Positions 52,233-61,553 of a stretch of DNA of 64,000 nt are shown one piece after another (position 1 is the stretch's first letter; each line of letters starts with the position of its first letter). Position numbers and translations under genes: made by a program. The notes under the pieces are model-generated. The model was not told the DNA's origin, did no database searches, and was given only the letters and a program-made list of their open reading frames with translations. Source of the stretch: Acuticoccus sp. MNP-M23 (lineage in GTDB: Bacteria > Pseudomonadota > Alphaproteobacteria > Rhizobiales > Amorphaceae); assembly GCF_031195445.1 (NCBI RefSeq), contig NZ_CP133480.1, positions 2,906,501 through 2,970,500 of the forward strand. The letters are read 5' to 3'.

Positions 52233-54536
52233 CTACTCGGCGGCCTGCCGGCGTGCGTCGTTGATCGCCTTCCAGAGCACGCCCGGCGTGGCGGGCATGT
52301 TGATGTCGGACACGCCGACATTGCGCCACATGGCGTCGATCACCGCATTCATGATTGCGGGGCAGGAGCCGATGGAGCCCGCCTCGCCAGCGCCCTTGAT
52401 CCCCATCGCGTTGTGCTTGGAGGGGATGTTGCGCGTCTCGAAATAGAGCGACGGCACGTCGTCGGCACGGGCGACGCAATAGTCGAGCAGGGAGGCGGTG
52501 ATGAGCTGGCCGTCCTCGTCGTAGACGGTGTTTTCGAGCAGCGCCTGACCGATGCCCTGCACCACGCCGCCGTGAACCTGGCCGGCGAGCAGGTTGGGGT
52601 TCACCGTCACGCCGAAGTCGTCGACTATGGTGTAGCGCAGCACTTCGGTGATGCCGGTGGCGGGGTCGATCTCCACCTCGGCAATGTGGGTGCCGTTGGG
52701 GAAGGTCGGTTCGGCGTGGGACACGTCGCCCGAACCGGAGGTGCCGGGGGCCTTCGCCGCAAGCTCCGAAAAGCTCACCGCCTTGTCGGTGCCGACGACG
52801 CGGATGGAGCCGGCGTCGAACTCGAGGTCGGCGGCTGCGGCTTCGAGGTGGTCGCTGGCGAGGTCCTTCATCTTCTGGGACAGCTCGTCGGTCGCCGCGG
52901 CGACCGAAGGCATGCCGAGCGGGATCGAGCGGGAGCCGCCGGTGCCGCCGCCGGTCTTCACGATGTCGGTGTCACCCTGGATCATGTCGACTTCGGAAAT
53001 GTCGACGCCGAGCTTTTCGGCGATCACCTGCGCATAGGCGGTGGCGTGGCCCTGACCGTTGGACTGGGTGCCGATGAGGAGCTGGAACTTGCCATCGTCC
53101 TTGAGGATGACTTCGGCCTTTTCCGAGCCCGGGAAGGCGCACGCCTCGATGTAGGTCGCAACGCCGATCCCGCGGAACTTGCCGCTGGCCGCGCTTTCCT
53201 CGTCGCGGGTGCGAAAAGTGTCGTATTCGGCAACTTCGAGGGCGCGGGTCATGTGGCCGTTGAAGTCGCCGGTGTCGTAGGTGCGGTCGGCGGCGGTCAG
53301 GAACGGCATCTGCTCCTGGGTGATGAAGTTGCGGCGGCGCAGCTCCAGCCGGTCGATGCCGGTGACGCGGGCCGCTTCGTCCACCAGCCGCTCGATGGTG
53401 TAGGCGGCCTCGGGGCGGCCGGCGCCGCGGTAGGCATCCACCGGCACGGTGTTGGTGAAAACGCCCTTGATGGCAACATACATCACGGGGATGGCGTAGA
53501 CGCCGGGCGCCATGGTGGTGCCGACCCACGGGATGAACGGGCCGAACTGGGCCAGATAGCCGCCCATGTTGGCCTTGAGGTCCACGCGCAGGGCGGTGAA
53601 CTTGCCGTTGTCGTCCATCGCAACTTCGGCAACGGTGACGTTGTCGCGGCCCTGGCTGTCGCACATGAAGGATTCGGAGCGCCCGCAGACCCATTTGACC
53701 GGGCGGCCAAGGTCCTTCGCGGCCTTCATCACCATCGGATATTCGTTGTAGACGAAGATCTTGGTGCCGAAGCCGCCGCCGACGTCGGGCGTGACGACGT
53801 GGATGTTCTCTTCCTTCTCCTGAAGGATCTCGGCCAGAACGTCGATCATGCCGTGGCCGCCCTGGGTGCCGGCGGTCAGGCGGTAGCGGCCGTTCTCATA
53901 TTCAGCGAGGCAGGTGCGCGTTTCCATGTAGTTGGCGACGACGCGGTTGTTGATGAGTTCGACCTTGGCGGTCTTCGCAGCCTTGGCGAAGGCTTCTTCC
54001 GTCGCGTCCTTGTTGCCCTGGGCGTAGAGGAAGGCGAGGTTGGAGCCGTGGTCCGGCCACACCAGCGGGGCGCCGTCTTCCAGCGCCTCTGCCGTGCCGG
54101 CGACGGCAGGCTCGCTGTCCCAGTCCACCTCGATCAGCTCGGCGGCATCGTTCGCCTGCTCGACGGTTTCGGCAACGACCATAGCAACCGGCACACCCAC
54201 ATGGTGGACGCGGCCGTTGGCGAGCGCGGGGCGCGGCGGCACGTTGGTGGCGGACCCGTCGGCCTGTTCCAGCGCGGCGCGGCAGGGCAGCGGCTTCAGG
54301 TCGGCAAGGTCGTCATGGGTGAAAACGGCGTGGACGCCGGGGGCGCCCTTTGCAGCGGCAGTGTCGTTGATGGTGAACGTGCCGGCCGCAATCGGAGAGC
54401 GCAGGAATACGGCGACCAGACAACCCTCGGGCTGGAAGTCGTCGCTGTATTTGCCGTGGCCGGTGATGAATTTCTTGTCCTCGACGCGAAGGGCGCGTGC
54501 CCCCACGCCGAACTTGGCCATGGTCATGTCGTTCAT
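52233..54536 (-). CDS. Orphan molybdenum hydroxylase large subunit (CoxL/XdhB-like)
   Basis: A 767-residue molybdopterin subunit with RVEDKKFITGHGKYSDD at the N-terminus, VGGGFGTKIF, the form II loop AYRGAGRPEAAY, GTQSNGQGHAT and the catalytic Glu in GAGEAGSIG. It is different from the protein at 47365 and has the more usual loop. No FAD or iron-sulfur subunit gene is adjacent, so it must share subunits or use ones encoded elsewhere. The ATG at 54536 has ribosome site GGGGGACGG. The substrate is not predictable. Confidence 0.9.
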   Translation of the reverse strand: MNDMTMAKFGVGARALRVEDKKFITGHGKYSDDFQPEGCLVAVFLRSPIAAGTFTINDTAAAKGAPGVHAVFTHDDLADLKPLPCRAALEQADGSATNVPPRPALANGRVHHVGVPVAMVVAETVEQANDAAELIEVDWDSEPAVAGTAEALEDGAPLVWPDHGSNLAFLYAQGNKDATEEAFAKAAKTAKVELINNRVVANYMETRTCLAEYENGRYRLTAGTQGGHGMIDVLAEILQEKEENIHVVTPDVGGGFGTKIFVYNEYPMVMKAAKDLGRPVKWVCGRSESFMCDSQGRDNVTVAEVAMDDNGKFTALRVDLKANMGGYLAQFGPFIPWVGTTMAPGVYAIPVMYVAIKGVFTNTVPVDAYRGAGRPEAAYTIERLVDEAARVTGIDRLELRRRNFITQEQMPFLTAADRTYDTGDFNGHMTRALEVAEYDTFRTRDEESAASGKFRGIGVATYIEACAFPGSEKAEVILKDDGKFQLLIGTQSNGQGHATAYAQVIAEKLGVDISEVDMIQGDTDIVKTGGGTGGSRSIPLGMPSVAAATDELSQKMKDLASDHLEAAAADLEFDAGSIRVVGTDKAVSFSELAAKAPGTSGSGDVSHAEPTFPNGTHIAEVEIDPATGITEVLRYTIVDDFGVTVNPNLLAGQVHGGVVQGIGQALLENTVYDEDGQLITASLLDYCVARADDVPSLYFETRNIPSKHNAMGIKGAGEAGSIGSCPAIMNAVIDAMWRNVGVSDINMPATPGVLWKAINDARRQAAE

Positions 54537-54660
54537 TCAGCCGTCCCCCGGGGTCGTTTTATCGATTGCCACTGACTTAGCGCGCGCAGCGCCTCTGCGC
54601 TAGCGTGTGCCGTACCACTCGTTCGCGCAAGTTGGCGCGGTGCGGCGAAATGAGCGCCGG

Positions 54661-56277
54661 TCAGAAACTCTTGAGGTGGGTCAGAATGCTGGCCGTGGAG
54701 GCATCGAGCGCCGCTTCGCCCTCGCCCTTCACCGCAGGCAGCAGCACGCCGGCCAGCTCCTTGCCCAGCTCCACGCCCCACTGGTCGAACGAGTTGATGT
54801 CCCAGATGATGCCTTCGACGAACACCTTCAGCTCATAAAAGGCGAGGAGCTTGCCCAGCGTGAACGGGTCGAGCGTCCGATAGGCGATGGTGTTGGACGG
54901 GCGGTTGCCGGGGAAGACGCGGTGGGGCGCCAGCCGGTCGGCCTCCGCATCGCTCTCACCCTTGTCGATGAGCTGTGCGCGCGCCTCCTCCAGCGTGCGC
55001 CCGCGCATCAGCGCCTGCGTCTGCGCAAGGGCGTTGGCCACCAGCTTGGCATGGTGATCGCTGACTTTCTCGTGCGGGACGGCAGCCACCAGAATATCGC
55101 ACGGAATGGGCTCGGTGCCCTGATGGAGAAGCTGGTAGAAGGCGTGCTGGCCGTTGGTGCCGGGTTCGCCGAAGATCACCGGTCCGGTCGGCCCGTCCAC
55201 CGGTGCCCCCTCGCGGGTGACGCGCTTGCCGTTGCTCTCCATGTCCACCTGCTGGAGGTGGGCGGCAAATTCGATGAGGCGCTGGTCGTATGGCAGAACG
55301 GCATGGGCGCCAAAGTTGAAGAAGGTGCGGTACCAGTCGCCCAGAAGCGCCATCACGACGGGAATGTTCTCGCCCAGAGGCTTCTCGCGAAAGTGCGTGT
55401 CTGCGGCAGCACCGCCGGCAAGGAAGGCGCGGAAATTGTCCGAGCCGATGGCGATGGCAACCGCAAGGCCGATGGCGGACCAGACCGAGTAGCGCCCGCC
55501 GACCCAGTCCCAGAAGCCGAACATCCGGTCTTCGCCAATTCCGAACGCGGACACCTTGTCGGCTGCGGTGGAAATGGCGGCAAAATGGTCCGCGACGGCA
55601 TCTTCGCCCGGGCCATCGACAATCCACGCCCGCGCCGTGGCGGCGTTGGTCATTGTCTCCTGCGTGGTGAAGGTTTTGGAGGCAACCAGCACGAGGGTGC
55701 GCGCGGGGTCCAGTCCCGCCAGCGTATCGGAAATGTCTGCCCCGTCGACATTGGCAACGAAATGCACGTTCGGGCCGTCGCCGCGGTAGGGGGTCAGCGC
55801 CCGCACGGCCATGCGCGGGCCGAGATCGGAGCCGCCGATACCGATGTTGACGACGTCGGTGAACCGCCCGCCGTCGGCAGCGGCGATGGCGCCGGAGCGC
55901 ACGCCGTCCGCAAAGGCCAGAAAGCGGTCACGCACCAGAGCCACATCGTCGCTGACGTCCGCGCCATCCACGAAGAACGGGCCGGGGCTGCGCAGGGCCG
56001 CGTGCAGGACCGCGCGGCCCTCGGTGAGGTTGATGGGTTCGCCGCCGTACATTCTGGCGCGCCAGCCTTCCACGTCGGCTGCGGCAGCACGGGCGATGAG
56101 AAGCTCCATCGTCTCTTCGGTGACGATGTTCTTGGAATAGTCGAGCAGCAGGTCGCCGTCGGTCAATGTGAAGCGGGCCGCACGGCCGGGGTCGTCGGCA
56201 AAGGCCTGTCGCAGATGAAAATCTCGCAGCGTTTCCCGGTGTTTCACGAGTGCGGCGGCAGCGTCTGCGCGGTCCAT
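54661..56277 (-). CDS. pgi: Glucose-6-phosphate isomerase
   Basis: A 538-residue phosphoglucose isomerase. Signatures are VVNIGIGGSDLGPRM, SKTFTTQETMTNA and the GEPGTNGQHAFYQLLHQG block with the catalytic His. KVFVEGIIWDINSFDQWGVE near the end is the second family signature. It interconverts glucose-6-phosphate and fructose-6-phosphate. It is the third gene of a minus-strand unit with the phosphatase and glycosyltransferase, nine bases after the latter. Confidence 0.96.
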   Translation of the reverse strand: MDRADAAAALVKHRETLRDFHLRQAFADDPGRAARFTLTDGDLLLDYSKNIVTEETMELLIARAAAADVEGWRARMYGGEPINLTEGRAVLHAALRSPGPFFVDGADVSDDVALVRDRFLAFADGVRSGAIAAADGGRFTDVVNIGIGGSDLGPRMAVRALTPYRGDGPNVHFVANVDGADISDTLAGLDPARTLVLVASKTFTTQETMTNAATARAWIVDGPGEDAVADHFAAISTAADKVSAFGIGEDRMFGFWDWVGGRYSVWSAIGLAVAIAIGSDNFRAFLAGGAAADTHFREKPLGENIPVVMALLGDWYRTFFNFGAHAVLPYDQRLIEFAAHLQQVDMESNGKRVTREGAPVDGPTGPVIFGEPGTNGQHAFYQLLHQGTEPIPCDILVAAVPHEKVSDHHAKLVANALAQTQALMRGRTLEEARAQLIDKGESDAEADRLAPHRVFPGNRPSNTIAYRTLDPFTLGKLLAFYELKVFVEGIIWDINSFDQWGVELGKELAGVLLPAVKGEGEAALDASTASILTHLKSF

Positions 56278-56286
56278 GGTGTTTCC

Positions 56287-57312
56287 TCAGGTCGCCGTCG
56301 AATACCGGCTGTTTGCATCTTGTAGGTTCGCCCAGAATTGCTGGACGCTGGCTTCCCAGGAGAATTGTTCCGCATAGGAGCGGCATTTGTCACGCGGGAT
56401 ATCGAGCGCGGCGAGGCAGGCTTCCTTGAGATCCCACGACAGGACACCGCTTCCCGAATCGCCGATCACGTCGATCGGCCCCATGATCGGGAACGCGGCG
56501 ACCGGCACGCCGCACGCCAGCGCTTCCATCTGGACAAGGCCCCACGTGTCGGTGAGGGAGGGGAACACGAACACGTCTGCCGCGGTATATTGTGCGGTGA
56601 GCGCCTCGCCGGTCTTCGCGCCCATGAACACCGCGTCCTTGTACTTGGCCTTCAAGGTGCCAAGGGCAGGGCCATCGCCCACCACAACCTTGGTGCCCGG
56701 CAGGTCGAGGTCCAGAAAGGCTTCCATGTTCTTTTCGACCGAGACGCGGCCGACATAAAGGAAGATGGGCCGCGGCAGATCGGTGTACGCGGGCGGCACG
56801 TCCGGATTGAAAAGCTCGGTGTCGACGCCGCGCACCCAGCGCACCAGCCGCTTGAAGCCCCAGTCCGACAGTTCCTTGCCGAGCGTGTTGTTGGAAATCA
56901 TGCAGCCGACACCGCCGTTGTGGAACCGGCGGACCATGGCATACGTCCACGGCAGCGGCACCGGAACGCGCGCCCGGACATATTCGGGAAAGCGGGTGTG
57001 GTAGCTGGTGGTGTAGTTGATCTTGTTGCGGCGGCACCATGTGCGCGCCATCATGCCTAGTGGCCCTTCGGTGGCAATGTGCACATAGTCCGGCGCGGCA
57101 TCGCTGATGGCGCGGTGGATGGTGCTCGGCCGCGCGATGGTGAGGCGGATTTCGCGGTATGTGGGCAGCGGAATTGTCTTGTACGGCTCCGGCGTGATCA
57201 TCGCCACGTTGATGCCGAGCCTGGTGAGTTCTTCGCGGGTTTTATCCAGCGTGCGGACGACACCGTTGACCTGGGGGTGCCAGGCGTCGGTCACGAGGGC
57301 GAGGGTCGTCAT
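56287..57312 (-). CDS. GT4-family glycosyltransferase
   Basis: A 341-residue GT-B glycosyltransferase. The acceptor domain begins DAWHPQVNGVVRTLDKTREE. The nucleotide-sugar domain has IFLYVGRVSVEKN and VFPSLTDTWGLVQMEALACG with the E-x7-E-like pattern. The first domain's TEGPLGMMAR resembles glycolipid-forming enzymes. It lies directly downstream of the LpxH-like gene (22 bases), a pairing common in this order of bacteria, suggesting envelope lipid glycosylation. The acceptor is unknown. Confidence 0.88.
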   Translation of the reverse strand: MTTLALVTDAWHPQVNGVVRTLDKTREELTRLGINVAMITPEPYKTIPLPTYREIRLTIARPSTIHRAISDAAPDYVHIATEGPLGMMARTWCRRNKINYTTSYHTRFPEYVRARVPVPLPWTYAMVRRFHNGGVGCMISNNTLGKELSDWGFKRLVRWVRGVDTELFNPDVPPAYTDLPRPIFLYVGRVSVEKNMEAFLDLDLPGTKVVVGDGPALGTLKAKYKDAVFMGAKTGEALTAQYTAADVFVFPSLTDTWGLVQMEALACGVPVAAFPIMGPIDVIGDSGSGVLSWDLKEACLAALDIPRDKCRSYAEQFSWEASVQQFWANLQDANSRYSTAT

Positions 57313-57334
57313 CGGATCAGGTGTTCTGCACGCG

Positions 57335-58150
57335 TCATGCGGCGCGGACGCTGGACGGTGATAGCTCCATCACGTCTTCGCTGCGGCGCATTTTCGTCCA
57401 CTTGATGAGAATGAGTTCGCCCTTTTCGTTCTCGGCCACCGCGGAGCAGCTCTCCACCCAGTCGCCGGTATTGATGTACTCCACGCCCAGCATGTCCCGG
57501 ATCACCGGGTGGTGGATGTGCCCGCAGACCACGCCGTCTGCGCCGCGGCGCTTGGCTTCGCTGGCAAGCGCGGTCTCGAACTGGCCGATGAAGGACACCG
57601 CGTTCTTCACCTTCAGTTTCGCCCATGCCGACAGCGACCAGTAGGTGAGGCCGAGGCGGCGGCGGAAGCGGTTGACCCAGGTGTTGGCGGCAAGCGTGGT
57701 CACGTAGGCCCAGTCGCCCAGGAAGGCGAGCCAGCGGGCATGGCGGACCACAACGTCGAACTGGTCGCCGTGGATGACGAGGAGCTTCTTGCCCGCAGCG
57801 GTTTCGTGGATGATCGAATCGGTCACCTCGACGCCGCCGAAATGCGTGCCGAGATATTCGCGCAGGAATTCGTCGTGATTGCCGGGGAGGTAGACGATTC
57901 GGGCGCCCTTGCGGCCCTGGCGCAGGATTTTCTGCACCACGTCATTGTGGGACTGCGGCCAGTACCAGTTCTTTTTCAGGCGCCATCCGTCGATGATGTC
58001 GCCCACGAGGTAGATCGTTTCGGCCTCGTGATAGCGCAGGAAATCCAGGAGGAGTTCCGCCTGACAGCCTTTGCTGCCGAGGTGAATGTCGGAGATGAAG
58101 AGGGTGCGATACTTGCGGACGTCGCCGCCGCCTGATTGGGATCTCGCCAT
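57335..58150 (-). CDS. UDP-2,3-diacylglucosamine diphosphatase-like metallophosphoesterase
   Basis: A 271-residue calcineurin-like phosphoesterase. Metal-binding motifs are in order: SDIHLGS, GDIIDGW, GNHDEFL, VIHGDQFD and GHIHHP. This matches LpxH-type enzymes of lipid A synthesis. Alphaproteobacteria often use LpxI for that step, so this paralogue may act on another UDP-sugar lipid. I chose the ATG at 58150 for its GGAAGAGG ribosome site; 58165 lacks one. Confidence 0.85.
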   Translation of the reverse strand: MARSQSGGGDVRKYRTLFISDIHLGSKGCQAELLLDFLRYHEAETIYLVGDIIDGWRLKKNWYWPQSHNDVVQKILRQGRKGARIVYLPGNHDEFLREYLGTHFGGVEVTDSIIHETAAGKKLLVIHGDQFDVVVRHARWLAFLGDWAYVTTLAANTWVNRFRRRLGLTYWSLSAWAKLKVKNAVSFIGQFETALASEAKRRGADGVVCGHIHHPVIRDMLGVEYINTGDWVESCSAVAENEKGELILIKWTKMRRSEDVMELSPSSVRAA

Positions 58151-58316
58151 GCCTCTTCCGCCCATGTCATTGTCGGCAGGGTTCGCGCTAGCACACCCTA
58201 CTGTTTGTTCAAACGGGGTGGAAGCTCGCAGGCTCGAAATGAGGCATTCAGCTCCACTTCACTGGGGAGAACGCGCAACGCTTCTCCCCAGCTCCGGCTT
58301 ATCGAAGGAATAGAGT

Positions 58317-59315
58317 TTGCAGCGGCGCGTCATCCTCCACATCGGCCTTGAGAAAGCGGCGAGCACATCCCTCCAGGGGGCGCTCGTGGACCACCGTGCC
58401 GCACTGGCGGCAAACGGCGTGGCGTTTCCGGCCATCGGCGGCGGCGGCGCCAAGGATCAGCGGGACCTTCGGCTGGGTCTGGAAGGCCATGCGGAGCCGC
58501 GCGAACGGGCCGTTGCGAGGCTGAAATCGGCTGCCGCGAGTGATGCGCACACGCTGCTTCTGGCCGGCGAAACCTTCTACCGGATCGGCGTTGCGCCGGT
58601 GCTTGAGGTGCTGGCCGATGGCGGGTGGGGCGGCGTGCCGGTGGCGGCATTTGCGGTGATTCGCGATGCGCCGGGGTGGCTGAATTCCCGTTATGCGTTT
58701 GGCGCAATACAGTTCCGCTATCGCGACGGGTTCGCCAGCTACGCCCGCAAGGCAGTGCGGCGCGGCGATGTGGACTGGCATCGCCAGTTCGCGCCGTGGA
58801 TGGAGGCGCCCGGTGTGGCCTTCCACGCCGTGCCGCTGGCCGATCGCCGGGACCAGCGCTCGGTGGTGGTGCGCACGCTGGAGGCCATGGCGCTCAGCTT
58901 CGTGCCGGAGGGGCCGCGCCGCAACGAGGCGGTGGACCCGCGAACGGCAGAAGCGGCCCGCCGGCTTGCCGCCTTCGGGCTGGCCAGGGGAGGCGATGCG
59001 GCCGTGCGTCCGGCGCGCCGGGTCCTTCTGGAAAGTGCGGCACGGGAAAAATTCGACGGGCGCTTCCAGGGGCTGGATGCGGCGCTGACGGAGACCATCG
59101 AGACCGGGGTGCGCGACAGCCAGAACCGCTTTGCCCGCGCCGCCTGGGGGGCGGACTGGGCTGAAATCTATGCTGGCGCACCGGCCGGCCCGAAGACCAG
59201 CAACGAGTGGCGGCGCGGTTCGCGGCCAAACGGGGAGCGCGCGGCCATTGACCGTGTGGTACGCGATGTGGTGGACGCGCGCGGACTGAAAAAGCCATGG
59301 TGGGCGTTCCGCTGA
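58317..59315 (+). CDS. Sulfotransferase-like P-loop protein
   Basis: A 332-residue protein. The N-terminus VILHIGLEKAASTSLQ resembles the 5'-phosphosulfate loop of sulfotransferases (HIG-x-x-KTGTTSLQ). It also shares the AVIRDAPGWLNSRY area with the 3'-phosphate binding segment. The key Lys of the P-loop is retained. The start is a TTG at 58317 with AAGGAAT. It is followed by the biotin carboxylase gene on the same strand. The acceptor is unknown, and the family match is moderate. Confidence 0.7.
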   Translation: MQRRVILHIGLEKAASTSLQGALVDHRAALAANGVAFPAIGGGGAKDQRDLRLGLEGHAEPRERAVARLKSAAASDAHTLLLAGETFYRIGVAPVLEVLADGGWGGVPVAAFAVIRDAPGWLNSRYAFGAIQFRYRDGFASYARKAVRRGDVDWHRQFAPWMEAPGVAFHAVPLADRRDQRSVVVRTLEAMALSFVPEGPRRNEAVDPRTAEAARRLAAFGLARGGDAAVRPARRVLLESAAREKFDGRFQGLDAALTETIETGVRDSQNRFARAAWGADWAEIYAGAPAGPKTSNEWRRGSRPNGERAAIDRVVRDVVDARGLKKPWWAFR

Positions 59316-59341
59316 GTGGCGCGGATGGCGAGGGGTACGGT

Positions 59342-61552
59342 GTGTTCAAGACGCTGCTGATTGCAAACCGCGGTGAAATTGCGGTGCGCATCATGAAGAC
59401 GGCGAAGCGGCTCGGGATCGAGACCGTCGCTGTCTATTCGGAAGCCGACCGGGGCGCGATGCACACGCGCGTTGCCGACCGGGCGGTGCTGATCGGCCCG
59501 GCCGACGCTGCCCGCTCCTATCTCGACAAGAACCGGATCCTGCTGGCGGCGCGCGAGGCCGGTGCGGACGCAATCCACCCCGGATACGGCTTTCTGTCCG
59601 AAAATGCGGCTTTTGCGGAGGCATGCGCTGCGGCGCGGATTGCTTTTGTGGGACCGCCGGCTGCCGCCATCTCCGCCATGGGCTCCAAGGCGGACGCGAA
59701 AACGCTGATGGAACGCGCCGGCGTGCCCGTGGTGCGCGGCTATCACGGCGAGATGCAGTCGGCCGAGTTCCTCAAGCGCAAGGCCTACGAGATCGGATAT
59801 CCGGTGCTCATCAAGGCCATTGCCGGGGGCGGCGGCAAGGGGATGCGCCGCGTCGACAAGGCGATCGACTTCGACGATGCGCTGGCCGAGGCACGGCGCG
59901 AGGCAAAGAATGCGTTCGGCGACGACCGCGTGCTGGTGGAGCGCTTCATCAAGCAGCCCCGCCACATCGAGATTCAGGTGTTTGCCGACACGCGCGGTCG
60001 CACCGTCTCGCTGCATGAGCGGGACTGCTCGGTCCAGCGGCGCCATCAGAAAATAATGGAGGAGAGCCCCGCGCCGGGGATGACGCCGGAGCTGCGCGCC
60101 TCCATGGGCCGCGCTGCGGTGATGGCGGCCGAGGCGGTGGGCTATGTCGGGGCCGGCACGGTGGAGTTCATCGTCGAAGGGGGCGGGGAGCTCACCGAGG
60201 ACGGATTCTTCTTCATGGAGATGAACACCCGCCTTCAGGTGGAGCATCCTGTCACCGAGATGGTGACGGGCTTCGACCTGGTGGAGTGGCAGCTTCGCGT
60301 TGCGGCCGGCGAGCCGCTGCCATCGGGCGAGCCGCGTCCGCCGAAAGGCCATGCGCTGGAGGTGCGCCTTTACGCCGAGGACCCGGACAACGGCTTCCTG
60401 CCGTCCACCGGCCGTCTTGCCGCGCTGTCCTTTCCGGAGGGCGTGCGCGTGGACACCGGCGCCGAGACCGGCGACCGCGTGAGCCCGTTCTACGACCCGA
60501 TGATTGCCAAAATGATCGTTCACGCCGACAGCCGCGACGCCGCATTTGCGGCAATGCGCGATGCGCTTGACCGGACCGTGGCCATCGGCCCGCGCACCAA
60601 CCTGCCGTTTCTGGCAAAGCTCGTCACCCATCCGGACATTTTGGCCGCCAACCACGACACCGGCTTTGTGGGCCATGCGCTCGATGACCTGACAGGCGGC
60701 ACCGTCAGCGCGGAGGCGGTTGCCGATGCGGCGGCGTCGCTTGTGGCGGCGGCCGAGGTGCCGGCGCCGGTGGAGAGCGGCTTTCAGAACCCGTGGCTTG
60801 CGCGCGACGGCTACCGTCTCACCGGCCATGCGGCGAGCGACGTTTCGCTGCTGGTGGATGGCGAGCCCCGTTTTGCGCGGCTGGACAGCGGACCCGAGGG
60901 CCAGACCGTCAGCATCGACGGCATTGTCGGCACGGTGGGCGGGCCGCGCGTGATTTATGCCGACGGCGATGCCTTTGCCGTGGAGGCCGGGCGTGCCGTG
61001 CGCGTTTCGCTGGTGGAGCAGCTGTCGCGGGAGATTGCGCCGGATGCGGCCGGTGGCGCGCTGGCGCCGATGCACGGGCGGATTGTGGCGGTCCACGTTT
61101 CACCCGGCATGACCGTGGCGCCGGGCGACAAGCTGTTCGCCATCGAAGCGATGAAGATGGAGCATACCGTCAAGGCGGTCGCCGAGGGCGTGGTGCTGGA
61201 AGTGCATGCCGCGGCTGGCGATCAGGTCGCCGAACGGGCCGAGGTGATTGTGCTTGGCCCGCCGGGGTCCGTGCCGGCAGCGCCCGAGCCAGCCGAAGAG
61301 CTGCCTTTGGCCGTGCCGGTCGAAACTGAACCAACTGCCGAGGCGTCGTATGACGCGGGGGAGACTGCGCCCGTACCGGAGGCGGACGGTCAGGCAGAAA
61401 CCGCGGCACTGGGCATTGACGATGACGCCAATAATGCTGCCGACGCCGAGGCCGCCAACGGGGACGGGGCTGTCGGTGCGGCGCTGGAGAACGAAGGCCC
61501 CGACGGTGATGGCGCGGACGATACGGCGGCGCCGAGCCCGCGCGAATATTAG
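59342..61552 (+). CDS. Biotin carboxylase/carrier subunit of an acyl-CoA carboxylase, with acidic tail
   Basis: A 736-residue alpha subunit of the methylcrotonyl-/propionyl-CoA carboxylase type. The start is a GTG at 59342 behind GAGGGG, giving the family N-terminus FKTLLIANRGEIAVRI. Biotin carboxylase motifs are AIAGGGGKGMRRV and FFMEMNTRLQVEHPVTEM. The biotinyl Lys605 is in AMKMEHT. Residues from about 645 are an acidic Glu/Ala/Asp-rich tail absent from known enzymes. No carboxyltransferase subunit gene is adjacent. It converges with the adenylate cyclase gene, one base between stops. Confidence 0.9.
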   Translation: MFKTLLIANRGEIAVRIMKTAKRLGIETVAVYSEADRGAMHTRVADRAVLIGPADAARSYLDKNRILLAAREAGADAIHPGYGFLSENAAFAEACAAARIAFVGPPAAAISAMGSKADAKTLMERAGVPVVRGYHGEMQSAEFLKRKAYEIGYPVLIKAIAGGGGKGMRRVDKAIDFDDALAEARREAKNAFGDDRVLVERFIKQPRHIEIQVFADTRGRTVSLHERDCSVQRRHQKIMEESPAPGMTPELRASMGRAAVMAAEAVGYVGAGTVEFIVEGGGELTEDGFFFMEMNTRLQVEHPVTEMVTGFDLVEWQLRVAAGEPLPSGEPRPPKGHALEVRLYAEDPDNGFLPSTGRLAALSFPEGVRVDTGAETGDRVSPFYDPMIAKMIVHADSRDAAFAAMRDALDRTVAIGPRTNLPFLAKLVTHPDILAANHDTGFVGHALDDLTGGTVSAEAVADAAASLVAAAEVPAPVESGFQNPWLARDGYRLTGHAASDVSLLVDGEPRFARLDSGPEGQTVSIDGIVGTVGGPRVIYADGDAFAVEAGRAVRVSLVEQLSREIAPDAAGGALAPMHGRIVAVHVSPGMTVAPGDKLFAIEAMKMEHTVKAVAEGVVLEVHAAAGDQVAERAEVIVLGPPGSVPAAPEPAEELPLAVPVETEPTAEASYDAGETAPVPEADGQAETAALGIDDDANNAADAEAANGDGAVGAALENEGPDGDGADDTAAPSPREY

Positions 61553-61553
61553 G

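Noticed and set aside
52413-54575. 720-codon plus-strand frame opposite the orphan large subunit
   Set aside because: It is a shadow; the minus-strand protein has intact molybdopterin motifs.
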